The notes under the pieces: generated by a model
Told to the model about the DNA's origin: nothing
The model's input: only the letters and a program-made list of their open reading frames with translations
Databases searched by the model: none
Part shown: piece after piece, positions 33,291 through 45,262 of the stretch
Position numbering within the stretch: the stretch's first letter is position 1
How the letters are laid out: each line of letters starts with the position of its first letter
Made by a program: the position numbers and the translations under genes
Source: Muraenolepis orangiensis
Taxonomy: Eukaryota > Chordata > Actinopteri > Gadiformes > Muraenolepididae
Direction: 5' to 3'
Assembly (NCBI GenBank): GCA_027704905.1
Contig: CM051007.1
Span: 22,297,812-22,361,811 of the forward strand
DNA: 64,000 nt

Positions 33291-35812
33291 ATGCCGAGAC
33301 ATTGCTCAGCTGGGGGCTGTAAGTCTCGCGATAACCGTGAAACTCGCAAGGCTGGCATTACTTTTCACAAGTAAGAATATTGTCTATGTATTGTATATGA
33401 ACTCTTGCCTTTTGGATCACGTCTGTTGTCATTTATATATCCACCGTTTAATGTGTTAGGTTGCCACAGTTAGAATGACAATATGTCAATAATGCTAATC
33501 AAAATGTAAATCATTTTTGTTTTGTTCAGATTACCCAAGGGAGCCATTCGAAGGAATTTATGGATTACAAATTCACACCGCAAGGGTCTTTGGGATCCTC
33601 AAACAGACTTTGTTTATTTTTGTTCAAAACACTTTACTCCAGAAAGTTTTGAGCTCACTGGTTACAGGTGTGTAATTTTCAGATGTGTATCGTTTCCCCA
33701 AAATTAATTAATTTAAATTTTGGAATTGTATTTGTAGTTTGAATTGTGAGACATTTGCTATAGGTCTCACAAGGCTATATTGCTATAGCCTTGTGAGACC
33801 ACCCCTATCTTGCAAGTTCACATCTGTGAACTTACGTGTCACTCTGAATCAATTACTGGCCAGACTGATATTAATTGCAAAACACAAACGTGGATATCAG
33901 GATGGTCTCACAAGGCTACTATTGCTAGGATAAGGTGTAAAATGTATCTTCTATGATTATCTTTCGCAGTGGAATACGCAGATTGAGAGAAGATGCATTT
34001 CCGACCGTATTTGATGGGTCGCTGGAGCCCAAGCGCAAAGGACCAGGCCGACCTCGAAAGCGGGATGCCGTTAACCTCAGGTTAATATCAGTTTTTTTCC
34101 CCATAGAAAGTCAGTCTCTCATTTCAAGTTCTCCTTTCTTTAATTAAAATGTAGAACAGCTGAATATTTAGTCAAATAGGAAACTGTTTCAAAAAGGTTT
34201 AATTTGTAATATTTACAAAGACGTATAATTAGTAAAGTAGTAGTCTAATATTACTATGCAGAGCTTGTATAGCTTTTTGTTACGGTCTGTTTTGTGGTCG
34301 TAGCAGTGACTAATGAAAAATAATTCCATTGACCCGAATTGGTTGCTGTTATGACATTGAGAGTTTGCTATTATATATTTTAGACAGAAACCACCTCAGG
34401 CGCAGGTCGCTGTCCAAGACACCATTCAGGAGGACAACCAGGAAGCTGAAAAGGCCACCTGCGATGAAGTCCAAAACCTGACACCAGTGAAGGAAGAAAA
34501 GCCGGGCCAGGCCGCGGACGCCGATGTCCACACATTGACCAATTCAGACGAGGCCGTCCCCGGGGACGTCTCCCGGAGCGAAAGGTGTCCCTCTCCGCCC
34601 CTCGAGCATCCCGCCTCCCCGTCGCGCTACATGAGGCGCCTGCCCCCTCCCCCGGGGTTCTACCTGCCAAAGGAGCACAGCTACGCCCAGCTGTGTCCTC
34701 TCCTGTGGAGGAGACGCTACGAGCGCGCCGTCGACTGCTTGGAGAAAGCCCTGCGGCAACTGAGCGCAGCGCGCCGGCGGGAGAACCGGTTGCGGGCCGC
34801 CTTGTCGCGGCTCCGAGAGAAACGCCTGAGGCATGCGCCTCAGGACGGCGGACAGAAGGCCAAGGGGGACTGGCTAGCGGGCAGACGGAGTAGGGTAGGG
34901 GCCGCGGTAAGGGCCGGTGTCAACGGCTTGTCCTCGGTCCAGCGGGAAGAGGGTGAATTTGATATGGAAAGCGAGGAGGCCAGGCTGTGTGAAGACGCCA
35001 TCGGGGAACCCACCGACTGGGCCAGGTGTCTTGGTCCAAATACGTTTTCAGAAGAGGAACCGGGGGAAAACTACTGTTTTAATTGTAACCGAGCTGGCGA
35101 AGGGGACTTTGGCGGAGATACACGCCCAGTCCCGAGGGCTGTAAAACGAAATGTGCGCTCTGTCGCACGCAATGGCACGTTGAAGTCTCAAGAGGAGACC
35201 GGAAAACAACCTAGAAGTCACAAGGACATGTTTATGAACGTCGAAGGGAGCCACGAACAACACGTCAGTTCTCCGGATCGAGATGTGCACTTGGTAGTTC
35301 TCGAGGGGCCGCTCGGAGATGGCTTTAAAACTAGTCTTCATCTCCAAAGTACCTTAAAACCGCCCCCCTCCCAGAGTCTACTGCAAACCCAACAGGTCAT
35401 CTTAGATGCAGAGTCACTGCGTAACTCCCAGGTCCATCATCTGCAGCCGGCTCGATCAGACTTTGCCTTGGTGGGTCAAACCAAGGACGCACTATTTTAC
35501 AAGGAGCCATGCCAGCAAGTGTATTTTGTGCAGGAAAGCACAGAGGGACAGCTGTTACTGGTGCCTGCTACTACCCAGGACAGATTAAAAGGTGTGGACA
35601 GGACAGATGATGGGGCTGAAAATGTGCAAACAATACTGCAGCCGCAAATTACTTTTCACCCGGGTTTGGGACAGATAGGCGAACGGAACCACGGTATAGA
35701 GCCATCTAACGGCACCATTGCTAGTACAGTAGTTAGAGAAGATGTGAGGGACAAATTAAAGGAACATTTGGAAGGTTTTCAGTTACAACTCAGTACGGAG
35801 TACATTACTTGA
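33291..35812 (+). CDS. thap7: THAP domain transcription factor, THAP7-like
   Basis: Exons 33291-33370, 33530-33667, 33970-34080 and 34384-35812 give 585 residues in consistent phase (2, 2, 2). Residues 1-90 form the THAP zinc-finger DNA-binding domain: MPRHCSAGGC (first zinc Cys pair), ITFHKLP, NLW, CSKHF and the closing DAFPTVF, equivalent to AVPTIF. An AT-hook-like KRKGPGRPRKR follows at 94-104. A block like vertebrate THAP7 comes next: YMRRLPPPPGFYLPKEHSY with the HCFC1-binding EHSY at 207-210, then a charged coiled coil near 222-257. The C-terminal LKEHLEGFQLQLS also matches THAP7. Human THAP7 is about half this length; the extra residues lie between the coiled coil and the C-terminus. 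THAP7 is a chromatin-linked transcriptional repressor. The ATG abuts the acceptor (TTTCAG|ATG), so a noncoding exon must lie upstream. Confidence 0.88.
33761..33935. mobile_element. MITE-like insertion in THAP7-like intron
   Basis: GGTCTCACAAGGCTATA at 33763-33779 is followed after four bases by its perfect reverse complement (33784-33800). A third, direct copy (GGTCTCACAAGGCTA) sits at about 33904-33918. The arrangement suggests a small non-autonomous DNA element or two nested ends of one. Confidence 0.55.
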
Positions 35813-35929
35813 AGAAAGATGCCACCGTCAGTCTCATATTGAGCCCATGCTTTTACAGCTTGTTTAAAAATGTTGCATTATTTAATGAATGTTGAAGTGT
35901 TTCTGGAGGTGTATGCAAAGGACATACCC

Positions 35930-35935
35930 AATAAA
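35930..35935 (+). terminator. Polyadenylation signal of the THAP7-like gene
   Basis: AATAAA 118 bases after the stop codon. A second one, within GAATAAAATG at about 36240, could serve a longer 3'UTR. Confidence 0.6.
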
Positions 35936-36339
35936 CCGAAGATGAAATGCTAAAATGTTGTGTCTACTGTAAATGTATGGGTAAAGATTTATTGAAAGAC
36001 CAATAATGGCCTTTGACACACTTATATTTGCCTGACATGGCAATCTAGGGTTGATTGGTAAATATTGTGTCCTGACATTTGTTTCTTTAACTTTGTACAT
36101 AAATAAGCCAATTCCATATATCATATTTTGGTTGGTCCTTGGCATCCATCACATTTTAGATATGAGTGACAGGTGTACACTGCTCTTTATTGCCTTTATG
36201 GTATATAACAGGCCTGTCACAAAGCCCTGTGAAGTCTGGGGAATAAAATGCATCCGAGTCCAATCTAGGGCATTTTTTCTTAAAGTAAACAAAGTATAAG
36301 AATGTAAAAGCTAATTATACTAAAGAGTACACTAAAAAG

Positions 36340-38035
36340 TTTGTTTTGTGTGACAGGTCTCAAAATTAACACACACACAAACACACACACACACACACAC
36401 ACAGTACAGTCCAATGAAAACAACCCCAATTTGGACAAAGAGGCAAGGAAGGGATGAACATTCCCCCGTGTGGCTGACCCAAACCTCCAGAGGCTGCTGT
36501 GGAGCTTCAGCACTGGTGTTGTCGAATTCTGACCCAACTCATATCGTAGTCATACCTTTCACTACATTCACATACATGATTACTTATACTGACCTGTACT
36601 CTACTCACCTAAAATGGCTTGAGTCCAGGAGTAACGGAGCAAATAGGGGTGGGGGGGGGGTTTATATAGATATATTAATTATTAGTATGTACATACTCAT
36701 TGATATTAAACTGATGATGATTGATCCACTGATACGCATGTCAATACTGCTGCATGGAAAGGTCACTCCCCACAGAAAACTTGCCAAATCGTATTACAGA
36801 CATTTAAGGACATGTCATTAAAGAAGGCTATTCAAGAAGATGCTGCTTTTGAGTGTGCCCGTTGTAGAACGTAGTGTGGCTGGTTTAAGCAGCCTCACCT
36901 GGCACGAGTCACACTGATTTGATTCTGGGGCTCGGTGAGGCTGTACCACCTGCTCTTCTTGCTACGTGCTGACATGTTAGTGTTCCTCCTGCGTGTGTGT
37001 GTGTGTGTAGTGATGGCTGGTTTAACACCTGGACCCTTGATTGCACCACAGGTGTGCAGCCTCACCCAGCCCCAGAATCGAATCAGTCTGACTCTTGCCA
37101 GGTGAGGCTGCTTAAACCAGACATCAACCACACACACATCCACGTATGTTGAGTAGTACCTGAGGCCTACTCAACAGCAGCATCTTCATGAATAGTCAGC
37201 ACACAGGTAACGCTATAGCCATGCGCGTTCACACAAAGGATGTTACATTTCTGACGGCCGCCGGGCGTTGCACACTGTAAGTAGCGAGTTGGAATCCACA
37301 GCGACCCCTGGGTGTTGTTCATGGTACTACGGGTCACTGTGGTCATCTGGGGAAGTGTACAGTTCCTCAAGTCAATAGAGAAACCTGTAATCATATTGTT
37401 CATAAGAAAACCTGTTACGAGGAGCATGACGATAATCCATGCATACAGTCCCAGTCAAAAGGCACTGGGTTCGAGCCTGCGTGTCCACAACCTGCCTGTA
37501 GGCTGCCATCTGCTAGATGTGTTACTCACTGTAGACAAAAGTGTCACATTGGACAAAAGTGTCTGCGAAGTGACTCAATAGTAGCCTAAACAGGACGTGT
37601 TATTAAGAATACCAAATCAAAAAAGGCCTATTAAAATGTAGGCTAATTAGATGTTTGGCCAAAGATTAAATAAAATCTGCATAGTCTATATGCGGGTACT
37701 GACTTACATTTCGAAATCCTCAAATCTCCAAAATCTTAAATTGACAATGTAGACTCACCAATCAGACCTCAAGATTATGTTTACGGCCACTATAATGTTG
37801 CCACCAAGCATCAAATGATCAACCAGGACACGTTAGTTACTGCAGGCCATTTCAGTTCGGATTTAACGTCAGAAGGACGCCCAGTTCTGCCCCCACCCCT
37901 CCGTGCACCGCCTCCTACCTGTATCCATGTCCATGAAAAGGTCCACAGTGTCCCACAGACGGAGTGTAAGGCCTACACTGTAGCTCGACATGGTGGTCAG
38001 AGTAAGTCGGCGCCCCGGTCATCACCAGAGAAGCA
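36340..38035. other. Intergenic stretch between THAP7-like and RERGL-like genes
   Basis: It holds a short (CA)n tract near 36370-36402 and a long inverted repeat (36876-37136). No exon was recognised. The RERGL-like 5'UTR should lie just before 38041. Confidence 0.4.
36876..37136. repeat. Inverted repeat with ~80-bp arms (fold-back element)
   Basis: The arm at about 36876-36956 (GGTTTAAGCAGCCTCACCTGG, ACTGATTTGATTCTGGGGCT, GGTGAGGCTGTACCACCTG) is matched in reverse complement by about 37047-37136 with few differences, enclosing about 90 bases with a (GT) run. Likely a fold-back or MITE-type element. Confidence 0.85.
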
Positions 38036-38040
38036 GAACG

Positions 38041-39191
38041 ATGGACGGGAATCCACCTAAATTCGAGGCAAATATCGCGCTACTTGGAGCAGAAAACGTA
38101 GGAAAATCTGGTAGGCCTGAGTTGAATGCGCCGACATGTATTCTGCATACACGAATGGTTTGTTTTAAACGTATTTATTTATTTTAAACAGCCCGATAAC
38201 ATTGCATCTCTCTCTACAGCGCTCACCGTGCGGTTTTTAACCAGAAGATTTATCGGAGAATATGGAGATATTGGTAAGTTTTACTTCAGCACATGTCCCG
38301 CACGTATTATCTTATTTTAAACGATCTTAACTAACCTTCAATGTGAAATCCCCTTACACAGAATCAATATACAGCCACTGTGACACGATTGACGGACGAG
38401 AGATTTGTTTCAACATCTGGGACTCGGTCTGTCCTCAGGTAAATTTAAGCCAACCTTACTTAGGCCTACAGCTCCAATGTTCAACCGTGTAAGCTATACT
38501 GGCCAACATTCCCATTTCAAATGTTTCCTATACTCTTACAACTTTCCCAGTTCAAATATAAAAGTATAAGTATATTTTATTATTATTAGTATTGTTTGAG
38601 TGTTTTATGTATGCTGCGGGAGGGAATGGGGAGTAATCATGCCAATGTACCTGTTGCAATTGGCCAATAAATATATCTTGTAAATGTAACTTATACTTTT
38701 CGACTGACTTCCCTGACTGTATTGCCCCTAACACCATGTGTTTTTTGTTTTAGCAGAGCCAGCTGGGTATCGCCGACCACAACAACAAACAACTCCAGTG
38801 GGCGGACGGCTTCATCCTGGTGTACAGCATCTGCGACCGGGCCAGTTTCACCGCGGTGGAGCAGCAGGTGCAGCGCATCAGACAGGCCCGGGTGAGCAGC
38901 AGCAAGTGTCCGGTCTCCGCTCCGATCGTCGTCGTGGGGAATAAGCGAGACCTCCGCCACCGACGCACGGTGTCCAGCGAAGAGGGACGACTCCTGGCGC
39001 TGGCGGCGGACTGCGGCTTCTTCGAGATATCCGCCGCGGAGAACTATCACGGCGTGTTGCTCGCGTTTCACGGACTCGCCGACCTCATACGGGAGACGCG
39101 GGCGCTGAAGAAAGGAGCGGCGGGCATCAAGGGCATCGTGAGGAGCGTCTCCGCGGTGTTCGGGAGGAGACGGAGCGAGGCGCAGGACTGA
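38041..39191 (+). CDS. rergl: Ras-family small GTPase, RERGL-like (RERG/RAS-like growth inhibitor-like)
   Basis: Exons 38041-38110, 38220-38273, 38362-38438 and 38754-39191 give 212 residues with consistent phases. The P-loop is GAENVGKS (GxxxxGKS), followed by ALTVRFLTRRFIGEY, characteristic of the RERG/RERGL group. G4 is NKRD and G5 is EISAAE. The switch II/G3 segment, normally DTAGQ, is degenerate here (IWDSVCPQ), as it is in RERGL. There is no C-terminal CaaX box, the end being basic (FGRRRSEAQD); this also fits RERG-type proteins, which are not prenylated. Loss of the G3 Asp/Gly/Gln suggests altered GTP hydrolysis. The last intron ends in a tandem acceptor (TAGCAG), so a 211-residue form lacking one Gln is possible. 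AATAAA is at 39496. Confidence 0.87.
38575..38690 (+). repeat. Dispersed repeat, copy 2 of 4
   Basis: In the third intron of the RERGL-like gene: TGCGGGAGGGAATGGGGAGTAATCATGCCAATGTACCTGTTGCA-type sequence ending near AATAAATATATCTTGTA, shared with about 41285 and 44120. Confidence 0.6.
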
Positions 39192-39495
39192 GTGGAGATG
39201 CAGCAATTTTTGCAAAGGGCGGACGGGGAGGTTCCCCAAAATGTAGCTTACACACTTATTTAACTTTTGTAACTATGGCGAGAGAACTGTAGCCCAATAA
39301 CAGTTAGGCCACATAGGCCTATGGCTCAGACGTAAACACGCATCATAACAATGAACAGTTGGAGCCTATAACAATGTTTTGATTATCGCTTTGACGCAGG
39401 GTTTCTCTCCTTTTTTTTATTTTTATGAACCAAGCATACAACATTTGTACATGCATGTGTTCCATTTCGGTCTATTTATTGTTCTGTTCAATTCC

Positions 39496-39501
39496 AATAA
39501 A
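39496..39501 (+). terminator. Polyadenylation signal of the RERGL-like gene
   Basis: AATAAA about 305 bases after the stop codon; first canonical signal downstream. Confidence 0.55.
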
Positions 39502-40518
39502 AACAATGCGAATATTTTTGCTTCGGATGCATCTTAACATAGGCCTACATACCTTTTTCATAACTAATTTACTCTTTCTGAGAGTGGCTGTGCAAAATCC
39601 TCATGAGCTAGAATACAGGTGCATGGCCATTGAAACAACCCATGTGATTACAAAGATGTCAAAACACAGTAAACTAAATAAATGTATGAAAAACTATAGC
39701 TAAGTGGTTTGGTTTATGCAGCTATATGCAATCTCCTGGCTAGCCTGGAAATTATCTTGGACCACATAGGAGCTGTAAGAGAAGTGGCAAGACAATGTCG
39801 CCTGGTGCTCTGCTCATGTTTCATTGATACAATCTAAAAGTAATTATTAATTCAAATGTAAAACTGAATTATTCATATTATTAAGTATACATGTGTTTCT
39901 TCAATCTATTTATAAACCTGATTTATAGCCGCTCCCTCCTCAGCTTAAAGGGGAAACCAAAGTGCACGACACTGAAGTGTGGATGTGCTCTGTCGGGGCT
40001 GACCTGGGGCCGACTGGAGACCTGCTGACAGAAAAAGCCTTTGTCTGCTTCTGGGGATTATGTCACACTAGCTCACACCACTGCCATGAGTTGATCTGTA
40101 TGACCCGGGTCACAGCATTTGAGATACTCTGATCTGGTGTCGTCTGATCTTACTTAATCTTAATACAGTGACCGGGGATGGCATTTGGTATATACAGGAG
40201 GTCTCAGCCTGGCATTTTTCCGCTTTGTATTTTCTCCTCAATGCAGGGTTAACCCTGAGCTTTATACAAAATACCATTATTAGTCTTTTCACCGTTTATA
40301 GTAGATTCAAGCTCCTGTTTGAATTGCAATAGAACCTTTTCACACGGGGCGTCATCGTAGGACAAAGGGGTAACTGACTTGCCTCCACTAGTTTAGTCTA
40401 TGCTAGCCCTGCCCTGCTACATAAAAGGAGCAGACCTACAATTTGAGTTATGAGTGACACCGGTGTTTGTCCTTAGAACGACACCTCGGTGAAAAGGGCG
40501 TATAGAACGTTTTCTCAT

Positions 40519-40610
40519 GTGTTGTCATTAACCTTTTGAACTGAATTGAATCAAACTACTCCCAGTGTGTCCGTTTGATTCAATTCAGTTCAAAAGGTTA
40601 ATGACAACAC
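40519..40610. repeat. Perfect 38-bp inverted repeat, 16-base loop
   Basis: Arm 40519-40556 starts GTGTTGTCATTAACCTTTTG; arm 40573-40610 is its exact reverse complement (38 of 38). Confidence 0.97.
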
Positions 40611-41264
40611 AGCCAAGTCGCTTTTTTTTCCCTCGCACACTTGTTCACACTCTTAGCTTAGCTTAGCTTAAAACAAGACAGCATAACATAACAGTAGAAG
40701 ACAAACACCATAGATACAACGTGACACAACAAACGTAACTAAAGTCAATAAGAAAGTAAATATAGTGCAGTGCTGCACGGTGCTGCAGGAAATAACATGT
40801 GTTGCAGGATTTTTGGGGGGGGGGGACAATAGATGGAGGACAGACGTTGGAAGAGGTTGGATGGGTGGGGCGTTTGGATTTGATTTAGATCTGGTCCCAA
40901 TTGTTAGTGTTGTGTGTGTTATTGACCTTTTGCAAAGTAAATCATTACAAGATATGTAGAGATCCACAGTTAACGAGACAGCTGCATTCACAGCAAACTA
41001 TATTTGAAGTCTTTGACTAACAAGTTAGGCAATACAAATATACACAATTCGGCAAAAGTCACATAGGATACCGGGGAAGCATTCTTGAATCTGTATCCTA
41101 CCCAATTTGTGTGATTTCAATATGAAATGTAAATACACAAAAACATTAGTTGAACTAGTACTAAACAGTCTTCCTCAACTACTTTTGCACAATTCAACAC
41201 ATGTACATATCATCCATCAGTCACTTTATTGTTCTTTTTATGTTCATTTTTATTCTATATAGTA

Positions 41265-41370
41265 TTTTTATAGTATTGTTTTAGAAATTCATACTACGGG
41301 AAGGAATGGGGAGTAAGCATTCCATTGTACTTGTTGCAAATGGCCAATTAAAAATCTTGTATATATTGGG
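41265..41370 (+). repeat. Dispersed repeat, copy 3 of 4
   Basis: ATTCATACTACGGGAAGG, GAATGGGGAGTAAGCATTCC and TTGTACTTGTTGCAAATGGC; see copies at 13010, 38575 and 44095. Confidence 0.65.
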
Positions 41371-41916
41371 AAGATCACATGCATCTGGAGAAGTGCTTAT
41401 TGTTTTGTATTGTCAGTTAAAGTAACACACTCTGATTGTTTGATTATTGATAATCACCATCATTGATTATTTATAATTTGCAATACTCCAATCCTTTCAG
41501 CAATACTCAATAATGTTGTCAATAGGTCTGTTACAGATATTTTATTTCATGTTGGGTCAAGGCGATCTACCAGGTCTTCCTATGAGCTCATAATGATGGA
41601 TGAGGCTGAATGAATACTCCCTACATAGTAGGCAGGATCAGATTAAGATCATTCTCACCTTATTGAACTTTTAAAGCGGTTACTTTCATAGTTGAATCCA
41701 CTTTGTCTGCAAGCTAAAGGTTAACTGAGTGCTGTGGACCCCAAGCAGAGAAGCTAATTATTAAACTCTGCACTAAACACAACAGAATGTTGTCTCAAGT
41801 TGACTTGAGTGTGTGACCTACTGTAGCTGTCCATTGTTTTGATGCCAACTCCGCAGAACTGTGCAGAATAATTATATAATAAAATTATGTTTCGGAAAGA
41901 TATATTGCAATTAGTA

Positions 41917-42060
41917 CATTACATTACATTACATTACATTACAGTCATTTAGCAGACGCTTTTATCCAAAGCGACTTACAGTAGTGTGTTTCAACAAAGG
42001 AAGATAAGAGAACAACTCGTCACCAGAAGTCAAAAAGTAGTGTTTAAAGTCTAAAAGTAG
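41917..42060 (+). repeat. Fish interspersed repeat with (ACATT)n start
   Basis: Five ACATT units run into TTTAGCAGACGCTTTTATCC and AAAGCGACTTACA, a motif very common in teleost genomes at the end of non-autonomous elements. Confidence 0.7.
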
Positions 42061-44094
42061 TAGTGTTTAAAGAGTAACAACGCTATAAAACATTGATGTA
42101 CATTGATATATCATATAATATCTGCGCAATGCTCAAGCCAGGGATGGAGGGAAAAGCCTGGTATGTGAAGTGGCTACACACAACACACAGCGGTCAACCA
42201 GTATGTAAGACAATACATGAATATGACCATGAAAAGGGAATTTCCTGGTCACCAAAAATGTGAGTCTGGATCAAAGGTTGACCATTATATTTTAATTACA
42301 CAAATGCTGTTTTCTGTGATTTCTTTCATACAGGCAAATTGTTTCCAGCCCACACAAATTATTCAAGTGACATTGTTTCATACTTCCTTTCTTTCTTTCT
42401 GCATTAAACCACTTACTGTTAGTGTACTCTTGGTGTTTTTCCTGGTGAAGATTAAGAATGACTGCTTGTCTTATATGATTAACTTGTACATGGATATCCC
42501 CCCTGGAGTGCTTTAAGTTCTTAACAGAGTTACATATTAGACAGGTTGGTGGTTAGGGAAAGGAAAAAAAAGAGAAAAAAAGGACCCCACCGGTAGATGG
42601 AAACATTTCAGAAATGCGAGACAGACATCATGTCAGACAGCCACATATCAGGAATGCAACACTGTACTCAAACGCACACTGTGCTCCGAGGTCAACAGGG
42701 CTGAAAGTGCCCCTGACAGAGGCTAGAGATTCCTGGCGTTCCAGCACACATCTCAATCTCTGGGCCCTGGCCACCAGGCATTCCAGGCGTAGCAGGCAGC
42801 CCAACACAGAGCAGACAGTATATATACGCAGCACACCTGCAGTACTCACTGGCAGCGTGAGCCTGTGTTTCCATCAACACTTCCCCCTTGGTCTGCCAGA
42901 GGTACACCTGGGCTGGCCGTCAGCCGCTACCCCCTGCCCGCCTGCTAGCTATGAGCCTACAAATCGCACGCCGAGATCGTCGGATTGGATTTCATTCTTT
43001 CGTAGAAGAACGCGGAACGGCTGACCTCCCGTGTCCCAAGGCCAAGCCGTGACGAGAGTCACGCAATTGTGTTTTTAAAGGAGCCGTATGGTTGTCATGT
43101 ATTTGTTTGGCTATTGGCCATATAGATCCGAATGCATACTGTATGAGAACCATGAGACTAAAATTTCCAACACAACTGAATCAAAACAAGTGGCAGAAGT
43201 GACAGCAATGGCATGGATGGTGTGACTGATGTTTTTTCAGAATTCTTTTTTGATGTTTTGTCACTGCTCATTGCAATGACTAATAGCCAACCATTTTTAA
43301 ACCACAATAGGCTTGGAGGTTTTAACCTTTGCCCACTCTGACTGTATTTTAAGCTCAGTGAAAAGCTTGAACAGAGTGGTAAACAGAGTACTAAACCTAT
43401 TATTGTAATGAAGTCTATGAACAACTATATGCACAGCAATATTTTAGTTAAACTTCTGTTCTTAGTCATTTGAGCTAGGTGGACTATGTAAGGCATTCCT
43501 CTCTCATTATTTTCCAGATAAACGATCAACAATATAGGTATTGTGTTGCTGTATTCGTATTGTTAGTGATAAGGAGCCACGAGAAACTTGCTTTCGTCAG
43601 AAACAATGACACCGACGCTTGACAGCAATAGTCAGCTTCTAAGGCCTACTGTCTACTAGCTTGAGCTTGATAGATACAATGGTATTTGGATCTTTTCTGG
43701 GCGCTTGTTGCTCTCAGGGTCACCTGGGGTCATCACAAACACCTCCTTGTCACTAGCCCGCGGACGTGGTAGCAAAAAAAGGTAGCAAGGGAAGGGAAAA
43801 ACTTAAAAGAGCGAGTGGGGCTTAGCAGAATTCCTGTCATATAAAGCAATGCAAACGAGGGGGGACGTGGCCGTGGCTAACGTGTTGGGGTAATCCTCTT
43901 AGTTGGTTAAGTGGAGGTCGGGATGCCGGGGTTAGGCCGGTTTTCTCCGTCAAGAGGAACGTGATTCAGATCTCAGGAGTTTACCATAGTGTCACCTGGT
44001 TAACTTCATGCAGAGAGAGACTGCTAGCCGTGTTTGTCCTGATTTGAAAGGTTCTTTGACCTTGATTTGAGTTCCTATAGTATTATTGAGTTCC

Positions 44095-44205
44095 TATTGT
44101 ATTTGATATAGTATTGTGTTTTAGAAATTCCTACTGCGATTGGGAATGGGGAGTAAGCATTCCATTGTACTTGTTGCATACGGCAAATAATATATATTTT
44201 TAAAT
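44095..44205 (+). repeat. Dispersed repeat, copy 4 of 4
   Basis: TCCTACTGCGATTGGGAATGG, GGAGTAAGCATTCCATTGTA and CTTGTTGCATACGGCAAATA; same family as 41265 and 38575. Confidence 0.65.
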
Positions 44206-44404
44206 AAAACTTTCTTATCCACATAAATACATTTTGCTACACCATGACATTCCAATTCTAACTGGTCATCAACGTAATAGTAAAATAGTTGTTTTGGAAG
44301 ATTTTGGAAGTATGATGGAATGCTTTCTCCCTATTACCTCCTGCAGTATGCATTTCCTACAATTTAACACTATATACTATACGAGCTATTGCATGGCAGC
44401 TATT

Positions 44405-44516
44405 GTATATACAGCCCCCGGGGAGCAGTGTAGGGGTCTGGTGTGTTTCGGGGACTTGAACCGGTGACCTTCCTGCTCCCAAGCCAAGTCTCAACAGACT
44501 GAGCTTCCCTGCCACC
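44405..44516 (-). mobile_element. tRNA-derived SINE fragment
   Basis: On the minus strand: GGGAAGCTCAGTCTGTTGAG (A box-like), then GGTCACCGGTTCAAGTCCCC (B box). Only the tRNA-like head is clear. Confidence 0.55.
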
Positions 44517-45221
44517 CTACATATGTTGAGTTGTGCAAAAAGCATTCAAAAAGCATTTCAAAGTGCCAGTAGTGCAGCAGCATCATGAATACAGTGCAGT
44601 ACACTGCAGTAGCTGTAATGAGTCCAGAAAGTCCACCAAACGTATGATAGTAAGCAAGCAAGTTTCTCGTGGCTCCTTATCACTAACAATACGAATACAG
44701 CAACACAATACCTATATTGTTGATCGTTTATCTGGAAAATAATGAGAGAGGAATGCCTTACATAGTCCACCTAGCTCAAATGACTAAGAACAGAAGTTTC
44801 TCTCTAGCCATCACTAGATGGAATATGCATTTTGAACGAGGCCATACAAAAACTAAAAAAAACTCGAAGGGCAAAGCCAAAACGCCTTGGGTTGTTGATA
44901 TCAACACACGTGCCCACTGCCCGGTGACCGATGCGGGGGCGGTGTTCACTGAGCGAGTACACCAGGCCTGACTGGGTGCGTGACAGTGATACATTACTCC
45001 CCATCCACCCCCCACCCCCCAAGGCCAACCGCAAGAACAATACTGTTCCTGTTAGACTTCTCAGCCCCCCCACCCCCACTACTCCCAAACCAAAAAATAT
45101 AATAATGTGCGAACCAACTGCTTTTTCTGCCGTGTTTATCCCCAACGTGTCACTGGGAAGCCTACTTATTCTACGTTGTTTGTGCTAAACGACTGAACTC
45201 CCCATTAGACATTAATTAACC

Positions 45222-45262
45222 CCGTTGCCCTATGTGTAGAACAACTACACATAGGGCAACGG
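45222..45262. repeat. Perfect 18-bp hairpin
   Basis: CCGTTGCCCTATGTGTAG and its exact reverse complement are separated by AACAA. Too short for a canonical pre-miRNA. Confidence 0.9.

Larger units (their letters stand above)
43450..44799. repeat. 144-bp perfect inverted repeat pair, 1,062-bp spacer
   Basis: 43450-43593 and 44656-44799 are exact reverse complements as far as I can read, including TAAACGATCAACAATATAGG and GTGGACTATGTAAGGCATTC. The spacer holds one dispersed repeat (about 44095-44205) and a SINE fragment. Confidence 0.93.

Noticed and set aside
42217..43024. Frames of about 100-136 residues at 42.2-43.0 kb
   Set aside because: No domain, no splice context and repeat-like flanks; chance frames.
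45222..45262. Hairpin as a microRNA precursor
   Set aside because: Only 41 bases with an 18-bp perfect stem and 5-base loop, too small for Drosha processing.
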